Source: Weeksellaceae bacterium (GTDB lineage: Bacteria > Bacteroidota > Bacteroidia > Flavobacteriales > Weeksellaceae). Taken from it: DNA of 5,569 nt. Below the pieces are notes generated by a model, which was not told where the DNA came from, searched no databases, and was given only the letters and a program-made list of their open reading frames with translations. Every line of letters starts with the position of its first letter. Within the stretch, counting starts at the first letter, position 1. This document shows, in pieces, positions 1 through 5,413 of the stretch. The position numbers and the translations under genes were made by a program. Where the stretch lies: contig JAKOOI010000016.1 in assembly GCA_022701475.1 (NCBI GenBank), forward strand, positions 1 to 5,569. The letters are read 5' to 3'.

Positions 1-39
1 TGATATGCAGAATGATCGTCGGCATCCCTTTGATCTTTT

Positions 40-276
40 TTACAGGATGTCCGCATTCAGACGGGACCGGCATTGTTTAATCTGCCTGATCTCATCTTTA
101 GTCTGCAAAACAACTTCCTTCCTGAGATCTGAATGAACTGTTTTCCCCGGTATTTCCACCAACAGCCATGGATCTGATGGCACGGCTCCGGCAGATTCCC
201 GGTCTTCTCCCGGTAACCAGCTTTCCGGAAACAGGGTATACCGTGCTGCAGGCTGAGGTTCTCCGGAACAGACCTT
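40..276 (-). pseudogene. possible decayed coding remnant, frames disrupted
   Basis: No intact gene is visible in the first 330 bases. On the minus strand a frame stays open for 78 codons from 276 to a TAA at 40-42, without an ATG. Its product looks protein-like in places (FPESW near the front, then EVVLQTKDEIRQI near the end). The other two minus frames also hold protein-like pieces over the middle (AIRSMAVGGNTG in one, YRGKQFIQIS in the other), as expected of a gene broken by several small indels. The order FPxxW, then G-N, then a short charged end loosely recalls the C-terminus of bacterial EndoU-type nuclease domains. With three frames to choose from such matches can arise by chance, so the family is a guess. 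An 86-residue ATG frame at 57-317 overlaps it in another frame and is not a convincing gene. Confidence 0.22.
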
Positions 277-329
277 TCAGATTCGCGAATATGATACGGC
301 AAACACGTGCAAGTCATTAGAATTCAGCG

Positions 330-337
330 TAGTTTTG
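330..337 (+). promoter_or_regulatory. candidate -7 promoter element (TAGTTTTG)
   Basis: TAGTTTTG matches the Bacteroidetes -7 consensus TAnnTTTG exactly and lies 84 bases before the ATG at 422, giving a leader of roughly 75 bases. No TTG is seen at the usual 17-23 bases upstream, so the -33 element is missing or degenerate. The TTG codon at 335-337, which would extend the following gene, lies inside this element. This argues against that longer start. Confidence 0.4.
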
Positions 338-421
338 CCACCGTTCCATTCAGACGGTTCTAAAAAGACAATGATCAGAATTTTCCCTTCATCTCATTAT
401 TCACAATTAAAAAATAACCCC

Positions 422-1330
422 ATGAGAAATTACATGAAATTATTTTTCACCTTATCCCTGCTCCTTCCGGGATTGTTCCTCAGCCTGAGATCGCAGGTCT
501 GCACAGTGGATGTCAACGGCCAGACGTTTGCGATGGGCGACGGCACTTCCATCCCGCCCGGTACGCCCCAGACGTTCAGCCAGCCTGCCACCAACTATGG
601 ATTTACACTCGACATCTACGGGCTCGATAATTCATTTAACATGAACATCAACGGAATCCTGCTGGCCATCCAGGAAATCGAGTTTGCCAACAGTGCCGGG
701 CTTACCCAGAACATACGCTTTGCCGACGGCTCAAGATGGCAGGACGGTACCGTTCCGGCGGTATGGAGCATTACCGGAAGTGCTTCCACTACGCCGGTGA
801 TCCGGGTGGTCATCAGCCCTGCAGGATCGATTACCATGTTCGGGAGCAAGACTTCAGGGGGGCCGCTTTTCCCGCTGGTCCTTACAAATGGAAATGCCTT
901 TAATAACATCAGCTGGAATACCACCGGCAGCAATTCGGTAACCGTTACCCAGAATGTCGTAGGGCCTACCAGGATCTCCGGATACGGAAGCGGGAAAAAC
1001 ACCATTCCCTGCCATTGTACGCAGCCGGGCGCAACCGGTACGCCGGGCAGCTTTGCCAAAATGGGAATCCTGACCAAAAGCAGCATAACGGTAGCCAACT
1101 GGCCTCAGAACGTACCGAACGGCCACATCGTGCTGGATGCCTCCGATAAAGGGATGGTTATCACCCACATGACTACCGCCCAGAGAAATGCCCTGGTACC
1201 GGTAGAAGGAATGCTTATCTACAACACGGATCTCAGCTGTGTGCAGCTGTACAGGGGAACCGCTCCTTCCATCGACGCCGCCCGCACGGGATGGAACTGT
1301 ATCAGCAGGGGATGTAATGAGAACCGCTAA
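422..1330 (+). CDS. exported protein with C-terminal flavobacterial surface-protein module
   Basis: A 302-residue protein. Residues 1-25 form a signal peptide: basic start, a leucine/phenylalanine-rich core, probable cleavage after SLRS or at Q25. Residues 26-195 are rich in G, T, S and N with alternating hydrophobic residues, suggesting a beta-sheet domain with no recognised family. From C197-x-C199 the chain has QPGATGTPG, NWP (226-228), GHIVLDASDKGMVI (234-247), VEGMLIYNT (261-269) and GWNC (290-293). This C-terminal block resembles the end of many exported Chryseobacterium-type proteins of unknown function. Six cysteines (27, 197, 199, 273, 293, 298) could form disulfides in the periplasm or outside. 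No type IX secretion sorting domain and no lipobox is seen. The frame is open back to a TTG at 335, but ATG 422 (or ATG 434, MKLFF) starts a normal signal peptide after an A-rich stretch. It is the first gene of a two-gene operon, with a 19-base gap to the next. Its function is unknown. Confidence 0.85.
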   Translation: MRNYMKLFFTLSLLLPGLFLSLRSQVCTVDVNGQTFAMGDGTSIPPGTPQTFSQPATNYGFTLDIYGLDNSFNMNINGILLAIQEIEFANSAGLTQNIRFADGSRWQDGTVPAVWSITGSASTTPVIRVVISPAGSITMFGSKTSGGPLFPLVLTNGNAFNNISWNTTGSNSVTVTQNVVGPTRISGYGSGKNTIPCHCTQPGATGTPGSFAKMGILTKSSITVANWPQNVPNGHIVLDASDKGMVITHMTTAQRNALVPVEGMLIYNTDLSCVQLYRGTAPSIDAARTGWNCISRGCNENR

Positions 1331-1349
1331 AATCAAAAAAAAATTAAAC

Positions 1350-1856
1350 ATGAATATCATCATCAAAGCGTTGGCTTTCCTCCCGGTTTTTCTTTCGTTC
1401 ACGGCCATGGATGCACAAGTTGCAATCGGGAAAGAAGGCCTTACCAATTCAAGTGTCCTGCTGGAGTTCAGCACGGAAGCCAGGGGGATCATACTTCCAT
1501 CGGTGGCTTCTGCGCCGGGAGCCGCAGGAGGAACCTTTATCTTCAATACGGCAGACCGGTCCGTGCAGGTGTTCCAGAATACAGGCTGGACATTGCTTAC
1601 CGACAGCAATCAGGGCGTGGTGCATCCATACTCCAATTCCGGAACAGAGACCGGAACCGGGATCATCATCGGTGCCGCTGCCTCCTCCAAACCGGGTGTG
1701 CTGGTCATGGAATCCACTGCAAAAGCCATGGTCCTTCCGAAAGTAGCCAGCCCGCACCTGAACATACGGGGTGCCATTGCAGGAACCATGGTCTACGATA
1801 CAGCGTCTTCCGCATTGGCGGTCTATGACGGTGCGCAGTGGAGCTACTGGAAATAA
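1350..1856 (+). CDS. small exported protein of two tandem surface-protein modules
   Basis: A 168-residue protein. Residues 1-22 form a signal peptide (MNIIIKALAFLPVFLSFTAMDA, cleaved before Q23), followed by VAIGKEG, the usual opening of flavobacterial exported proteins. The mature part is two copies of one module. Copy 1 is about residues 35-83 (VLLEFSTEARGIILP, then GGTFIFNT, VQVFQNTGW). Copy 2 is about residues 115-167 (GVLVMESTAKAMVLP, then GTMVYDT, LAVYDGAQW). A glycine/serine/threonine-rich linker (about 86-114) joins them. The same module ends the upstream protein and begins both lectin proteins. ATG 1350 is chosen because it follows AAATTAAAC and starts the signal peptide directly. 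An in-frame ATG at 1317 overlaps the upstream stop by 14 bases and would add a basic 11-residue extension. It lies 19 bases after its partner and before a terminator, so the two are probably co-transcribed. Function is unknown; a structural or adhesive role is a guess. Confidence 0.85.
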   Translation: MNIIIKALAFLPVFLSFTAMDAQVAIGKEGLTNSSVLLEFSTEARGIILPSVASAPGAAGGTFIFNTADRSVQVFQNTGWTLLTDSNQGVVHPYSNSGTETGTGIIIGAAASSKPGVLVMESTAKAMVLPKVASPHLNIRGAIAGTMVYDTASSALAVYDGAQWSYWK

Positions 1857-1908
1857 ACCGATTGTCCGGTACATCAACATTTTAACCGGTGTTATACAAT
1901 TCTCAGTG

Positions 1909-1934
1909 AACCTCTTTGTATGAAGGGGTTTTTT
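1909..1934 (+). terminator. rho-independent terminator of the 422-1856 operon
   Basis: AACCTCTT (1909-1916) pairs with AAGGGGTT (1923-1930) as an 8-bp stem with one T:G wobble and a 6-base loop, followed by a run of T (1929-1934). It lies about 50 bases after the second gene's stop. It also separates this operon from the convergent regulator gene. Confidence 0.85.
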
Positions 1935-2038
1935 ACGTGAGAAGGACCGGGGATCCGCTTCCAGGCCCGGAGGCACTGTACAGGATGCAACGCTGGCAAT
2001 GAACACACGGGACCCGGGGTTTATCGGCAGTCTTCCGT

Positions 2039-2707
2039 TTATTTCTTCACCGGTCCCGGCGGCAGAGGCTCCTTACACCTTTCCCCGGAAAACTTTTCAT
2101 GCATCCTGATCAGGTCTACGATGTTGGTGGTTCCCAGTTTGGTGTAGATCCTTTTTTTGTAGGTGCTGATGGTGGGCATCTGGATGTTCAGGATATTCGA
2201 GATTTCCAGGTTGCCCTCGCCCCGGGTCATCAGGCTGAAGATCTGGTATTCCCGGGCCGATAATTTCTCCAGGGGACTGGGCTGTAAAGGTTCGGCATTG
2301 GTCCTGAGCAGGTAACGGGTGATGCCGGCGGGATAATAGTAGCCTTCGCAAAGGACTTTTTTTACCGCTTCTGAAATCTCTTCTATCCTGCTGAGTTTAT
2401 TGAGGTAACCGTCGGCGCCCTCCTGCATATACTGAAGGGCAACCGCTTCATCATGGGCGGAAAAGATCAGTATTTTCACGCGGGGGCTGATCTGCTTGAT
2501 CTCCGGGATCATCTTCCGGTTTTTGGTGCCGGGCATATTGATATCCAGGATGATAAGGTCATATTCCTGCTGGGCGGTTTTCTCGATTACCTGGGGATAG
2601 TTTCTGGCCGTATCGATGAGGATATCCTTGATATGGGCTTCCAGAATCAGGCTTGTTCCTGTGACCACAATGTCATGATCATCAGCAATCAGTATTTTTT
2701 TACTCAT
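2039..2707 (-). CDS. NarL/LuxR-family DNA-binding response regulator, partner kinase lost
   Basis: A 222-residue cytoplasmic transcription regulator of a two-component system. The receiver domain spans about residues 3-118. It has the acidic pair D9-D10, phospho-acceptor D55 in LIILDINMPG, S83 in the switch position (ILIFSAHDE) and conserved K104, so all residues needed for phosphorylation are present. A linker leads to a LuxR-type helix-turn-helix at about 148-204: LSAREYQIFSLMTRGEGNLEI, then the recognition helix region TISTYKKRIYTKLG and VDLIRM. The length is normal for the family. The start ATG (2705-2707) overlaps the stop codon of the kinase remnant upstream (TATGAGTAA, different frame), showing that the two were translationally coupled. 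Such regulators are normally phosphorylated by a HisKA_3-type kinase encoded next door, but here only the ends of that gene remain. The proline-rich tail after residue 205 is extra. Targets cannot be read from the sequence; the flanking exported-protein operons are candidates by position only. Confidence 0.93.
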   Translation of the reverse strand: MSKKILIADDHDIVVTGTSLILEAHIKDILIDTARNYPQVIEKTAQQEYDLIILDINMPGTKNRKMIPEIKQISPRVKILIFSAHDEAVALQYMQEGADGYLNKLSRIEEISEAVKKVLCEGYYYPAGITRYLLRTNAEPLQPSPLEKLSAREYQIFSLMTRGEGNLEISNILNIQMPTISTYKKRIYTKLGTTNIVDLIRMHEKFSGERCKEPLPPGPVKK

Positions 2708-3009
2708 AGTTCGTAGTTTTTAAGGTAATGCTAAAGACGGTACCGGAAGGCGGATGGGTATTGATCTCCGGTTTCCGTAAAAAATGGTAAATCGCTGGTT
2801 ACCGACACGCAGGTCTTTATGTCCCGGAAAGGTGAGCCCGTTACACCGGACAATGCCGTTTTCCCTAATCAGCCACATGAATCTGCACCGGTCCCTTATC
2901 ATGCCTTTCATCCTGCTCCGCAGCAGGCCGTTGTCTGTGCTGTAATGCCTGACGGTGATTCCTGACTATGGACCGGCAGGCAGAAATACAGACAGCAGGG
3001 AAAAAGCAT
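2700..3009 (-). pseudogene. two-component sensor histidine kinase (propeller type), internally deleted remnant
   Basis: Three pieces in three frames read in order as the two ends of one large sensor. First, ATG 3007-3009 starts a signal peptide (MLFPCCLYFCLPVHSQ) down to about 2962. Second, one frame over, from 2959, comes ITVRHYSTDNGLLRSRMKG, then IRDRCRFMWLI and GIVRCNGLTF. This matches the first repeat of two-component regulator propellers (usual pattern: RHY..-DGL, D..GF.W, G..R.DG..F). Third, in the remaining frame, 2774-2703 encodes KPEINTHPPSGTVFSITLK and NYE, the end of a kinase ATP-binding domain (G-T-x-F-x-I-x-L), with stop TAA at 2700-2702 overlapping the regulator ATG. Most of the propeller, the membrane segment, the histidine-bearing helix and most of the ATPase domain are missing. 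Whole proteins of this class are usually 900 residues or more. The join lies somewhere around 2775-2830. A single-base shift at about 2961 adds a second lesion. No functional kinase can be made. Confidence 0.72.
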
Positions 3010-3080
3010 CTTAGCAAGCTATATAGGATTTTTATACAATATTACAGTAATTTGGTACCACATTTTTATCTGCTGATCTG

Positions 3081-3094
3081 TTTTTGATCAAAAA
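3081..3094. repeat. 14-bp perfect palindrome TTTTTGATCAAAAA
   Basis: The palindrome lies about 70 bases upstream of the sensor remnant's ATG, in an AT-rich stretch with no convincing gene. Its position suits an operator for the former sensor-regulator operon, or it may be an A/T-tract coincidence. A 14-codon frame (3066-3110, minus, starting MKKIRLF) overlaps it and is too short to call. Confidence 0.35.
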
Positions 3095-3170
3095 GCCGTA
3101 TTTTTTTCATAGAGATTACTCAAAATATTCTTTTCCTGATGGCTACACGCCAATATGACCTTATTGCGGT

Positions 3171-3223
3171 AAAAGATAAAAAGTTACAGAGGCAGGACCG
3201 GGTGATCCGCTTTCTGTAACTTT
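3171..3223 (-). terminator. rho-independent terminator of the lectin operon
   Basis: AAAGTTACAGA (3180-3190) and TCTGTAACTTT (3213-3223) are perfect 11-base inverted copies. Inside them GC(A)GGA (3192-3197) pairs with TCCGC (3206-3210) with one bulged A, leaving an 8-base loop. On the minus strand the stem is followed by a T-rich run (3171-3182). It lies about 80 bases after the stop of the second lectin gene and also shields the sensor-regulator region downstream. Confidence 0.75.
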
Positions 3224-3240
3224 CAGTACGCTGCAGGAGA

Positions 3241-3259
3241 GTAGAATGCAAAATTCTAC
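3241..3259. repeat. short hairpin GTAGAAT-GCAAA-ATTCTAC
   Basis: A perfect 7-bp stem with a 5-base loop, between the lectin operon's last stop codon and its main terminator. It has no T-run of its own. It may stabilise the mRNA 3' end or be an operator. The arms share GTAGAA/TTCTAC with the palindrome upstream of the same operon (5478-5497), though with a longer spacer. Confidence 0.4.
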
Positions 3260-3304
3260 AGATCCGGCTTATATAGTTACATTGTGTCCGGAATGATTAA
3301 AAGC

Positions 3305-4264
3305 TTACTGCTGGAACTCTACCATAAACCCATAGACATTGTTTATATCGGAGGGATAGTCATTCCACGGGTGTGTCGAGGTATAATTTCCGATGGTCAG
3401 CGGGCCAATGTCATTTTTAGCCCAGGTATGCACAAAGCCTTCTCCGGAACCGAAATTGTTGGGTTCTCCCGCGGCGAACCAGTTGGTTTTTCTTACGGCA
3501 CCTGTTCCTCCGGTGCTGTACGTACTTTTGGGCTGCTCGCCGGTAATCCATTTCATTTCGGGATCCGGAACCAGCCCGGGTCCGGTATACCACGAAAATT
3601 TAACGAATCCCATCCAGGTTTTCTGGGTGTCGAAAGCCGTATTGTTTGACAGCAGGTTCTGTTCTGTATGCTGCCATTCACCGTCTGTGGTAAAGGTAGC
3701 GAGGTATCCGCCCATGCTTTTGGCGGCATTATAGGCATCAAACCAGCTGATTCCGCCGGTTCCCGTATAGACGGTATACGTATGGCCGTTGACATTGTAG
3801 GTAGTAACCGCCTGTTTGGTATAAGTAAAGCCGCCGATAGAAAGGGTAGCCGGTGCCCCTGCCGCCGTAGCAGTCTTGCTCGGTGTGTAGCCTAAAATGT
3901 TGGGATCCACGGCTGCTGAAAAACTCACGACGGTAGCCGTCAGGATTTCGCCCAGGCTTCTCCATACGCTGCCGTCAAAATAATAACATCCGGCGGCGGT
4001 AATATTTGCCGTTTTGGTATCCGGTGAGGACGGAGTTGACGTTACGTAGACCATAGATCCTGTCTGCTGTGCGGTATACTGTGATCCTGCGCTTTTGATC
4101 TGGTCTCCTGAAAGACGCGGGATCAGGATCCCTTCCGCGGAGGTTCCGTCCGTCTTCAGAGCGGTAACATCAAGGGTGGCGAGCGGTGCATTGTTCCCTA
4201 TACCCATCTGGGCACTTACCGAAAAACCGAGCACTGACAGTATGGTGAATATAATTCTTTTCAT
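3305..4264 (-). CDS. exported C-type lectin domain protein, EPN type
   Basis: A 319-residue protein. Residues 1-18 are a signal peptide (MKRIIFTILSVLGFSVSA, cleaved before Q19). The N-terminal module is at about 20-105: MGIGNNAPLATLDV, EGILIPRLSG, TGSMVYVT, then CYYFDGSVWRSLG. A low-complexity linker with DPNILGYTP (120-128) leads to a C-type lectin domain at about 160-319. Landmarks there are WFDAYNAAKSMGGYLATFTT (174-193), WMGF (217-220), KWITGEQP (238-245), NWFAAGEPNN (261-270), PWND (299-302) and GFMVEF (312-317). EPN (267-269) and WND (300-302) are the calcium- and sugar-contacting motifs of this fold; in animal lectins EPN goes with mannose-type binding. The disulfide cysteines of animal lectins are absent (the only Cys, C93, lies outside the domain), as is common in bacterial versions. 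It probably acts in the periplasm or outside the cell; no type IX sorting tail is seen. It follows its paralogue by 13 bases, so it is the second gene of the operon. The ligand is unknown. Confidence 0.88.
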   Translation of the reverse strand: MKRIIFTILSVLGFSVSAQMGIGNNAPLATLDVTALKTDGTSAEGILIPRLSGDQIKSAGSQYTAQQTGSMVYVTSTPSSPDTKTANITAAGCYYFDGSVWRSLGEILTATVVSFSAAVDPNILGYTPSKTATAAGAPATLSIGGFTYTKQAVTTYNVNGHTYTVYTGTGGISWFDAYNAAKSMGGYLATFTTDGEWQHTEQNLLSNNTAFDTQKTWMGFVKFSWYTGPGLVPDPEMKWITGEQPKSTYSTGGTGAVRKTNWFAAGEPNNFGSGEGFVHTWAKNDIGPLTIGNYTSTHPWNDYPSDINNVYGFMVEFQQ

Positions 4265-4277
4265 TTTTTTCGTGTAT

Positions 4278-5240
4278 TTACTGCTGAAATTCTACCAGGA
4301 ATCCGGACTGGTTTCCCGGGTTGGCCACCACGTCATTCCAGGGATGGGCAGACGTGTAATTGTTGTATACTTTGGTAACGTTATCGTTTTTTCGGGTAAG
4401 CTGCACAAATCCTTCGCCGTTGCCGGAGGGCTGGTTGGTGGCAAACCAGTTGGATTTCCGTACCGCTGACGTACCGCCTGCACTGTAATCGTGAAGGGGC
4501 TGCTCGCCGGTGATCCACTTTTCTTCAGGGTCCGGAGTGAGGGCAGGCCCGGCAAACCATGAGAATTTGGCAAATCCGATCCAGGCATACTGGCTGTTGT
4601 AGGCCGTGTTGTTCAGCAGGTTGGCTTCTATATGTTGCCATTCCGCGTCTGTGGTAAAGGTGGCCAGGTATCCGCCCATGGCTTTTGCGGCATCGTAGGC
4701 ATTGTACCAGGTGATGCCTGAACCCGCAGCGGAATAGGCCGCATAGCTGTGTCCGTTATACGTGGTGGTGCCGGTCCGGGTGCAGGTGATGCCGTTTACC
4801 GTAACCGTCGACGGTGCATTGCCGGATGCCGTTGCGGCAGTACCGGGAACATAGCCCAGGATATTGGGATCGATGACGGAGCTGACGCTCAGGGTCGTGG
4901 TGGTGCTTTGTGCGCCCATGCCGCTCCATACGGAACCGTCGAAATAGTAATAGCCGGGTGCCGTCACCTTGGCGGTTTTCGTCGTAGCGGTGGCCGGCGC
5001 TGCCGTGACGTACACAATCACTCCGGCCAGGGCCGCGGTGTACTGGGCGTCGGCATTGGCCAGCTGGGTTCCGGTAAGCCTTGGGGCAATCACCCCTTCC
5101 GGGCTGGTGCCGTTCGTGTTCTTCGCCGTGATGTCGAGGGTAGCCCTGGGCGTCTGCGTGTTGATTCCTACCTGCGCTCCGATGATAGAGAAATACCCTA
5201 ATGAGGCGGCTGTAAATAATTTTCTTCTCATTGTTGCCAT
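4278..5240 (-). CDS. exported C-type lectin domain protein, QPS variant (tandem paralogue)
   Basis: A 320-residue protein, alignable along its whole length with the downstream lectin, so the pair arose by tandem duplication. Residues 1-22 are a signal peptide, cleaved before Q23. The N-terminal module follows at about 24-110 (VGINTQTPRATLDI, EGVIAPRLTG, AGVIVYVT, YYYFDGSVW), then a linker with DPNILGYVP (124-132) and the lectin domain at about 163-320 (WYNAYDAAKAMGGYLATFTT, WIGF, KWITGEQP, NWFATNQP, PWND, GFLVEFQQ). The sugar-site triplet is QPS (270-272) instead of EPN, and two residues are missing just after it (GNGEGF against NFGSGEGF). WND (301-303) is kept. Sugar choice or calcium binding should therefore differ from the sister protein. 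There is one Cys only (C153), outside the conserved core. ATG 5240 follows TATAATTA; an in-frame ATG at 5229-5231 (MRRKLF) gives an equally good signal peptide. It is the first gene of the operon and has a long upstream region with promoter and palindrome candidates. Confidence 0.87.
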   Translation of the reverse strand: MATMRRKLFTAASLGYFSIIGAQVGINTQTPRATLDITAKNTNGTSPEGVIAPRLTGTQLANADAQYTAALAGVIVYVTAAPATATTKTAKVTAPGYYYFDGSVWSGMGAQSTTTTLSVSSVIDPNILGYVPGTAATASGNAPSTVTVNGITCTRTGTTTYNGHSYAAYSAAGSGITWYNAYDAAKAMGGYLATFTTDAEWQHIEANLLNNTAYNSQYAWIGFAKFSWFAGPALTPDPEEKWITGEQPLHDYSAGGTSAVRKSNWFATNQPSGNGEGFVQLTRKNDNVTKVYNNYTSAHPWNDVVANPGNQSGFLVEFQQ

Positions 5241-5296
5241 TAATTATACGTTATAAGAGGTTTTTGTTTTTATAGAGGGCTGCTTACCGGCTTATT

Positions 5297-5413
5297 TCAC
5301 TGTACGTCATATCCTGTCACTCCCTTATATCCCACCACCTGATTTCCTGCAGTTCCCGGCGGATCAGATGCGGTCTCCCTGCACTCCTGTCCGTCTTCCT
5401 TATCCGTAAGCAT
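5297..5413 (-). other. 38-codon open frame in the leader of the lectin operon
   Basis: The frame runs from ATG 5411-5413, just after the candidate -7 element, to TGA 5297-5299 and would encode MLTDKEDGQECRETASDPPG followed by 18 more residues ending GYDVQ. It has no signal peptide, no recognised motif and no ribosome-binding sequence. If transcription starts where predicted, the ATG would lie almost at the mRNA 5' end, making a leaderless start or no translation at all the likely options. It overlaps another open frame on the same strand. It is recorded because it fills most of the leader, not because it is a convincing gene. Confidence 0.15.

Noticed and set aside
57..317. 86-residue ATG frame on the minus strand
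   Set aside because: It has no signal peptide and no recognised motif, and two other frames on the same strand hold equally or more protein-like pieces. It is treated as part of a possible decayed region, not as a gene.
335..421. TTG-started N-terminal extension of the first exported protein
   Set aside because: The TTG lies in a TAnnTTTG promoter match, and the extension would bury the signal peptide 29 residues or more from the N-terminus.
616..1609. Long antisense frames opposite the two exported-protein genes
   Set aside because: They are shadows of genes with clear signal peptides, conserved modules and a terminator on the plus strand.
2453..2716. Plus-strand frame opposite the response regulator
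   Set aside because: The minus strand encodes a complete receiver and helix-turn-helix here; the plus frame has no protein-like features.
2720..2911. 63-residue minus-strand frame as an independent small gene
   Set aside because: Its first half is better explained as the first propeller repeat of the decayed sensor, which continues upstream of the apparent ATG, and its end runs out of frame over the kinase C-terminus.
3305..5240. Target proteins of a diversity-generating retroelement
   Set aside because: The lectin fold invites the idea, but no reverse transcriptase or template repeat is seen, and the paralogues differ along their whole length rather than at adenine-rich sites near the 3' end.
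422..5240. Type IX secretion cargo
   Set aside because: None of the four exported proteins ends in a recognisable type IX sorting domain; the lectins end in their lectin fold (VEFQQ) and the others in the shared module.
4749..5256. Plus-strand frames opposite the first lectin gene
   Set aside because: They are shadows of the lectin gene; their composition follows from its Ala/Thr/Gly-rich codons and they have no motif.
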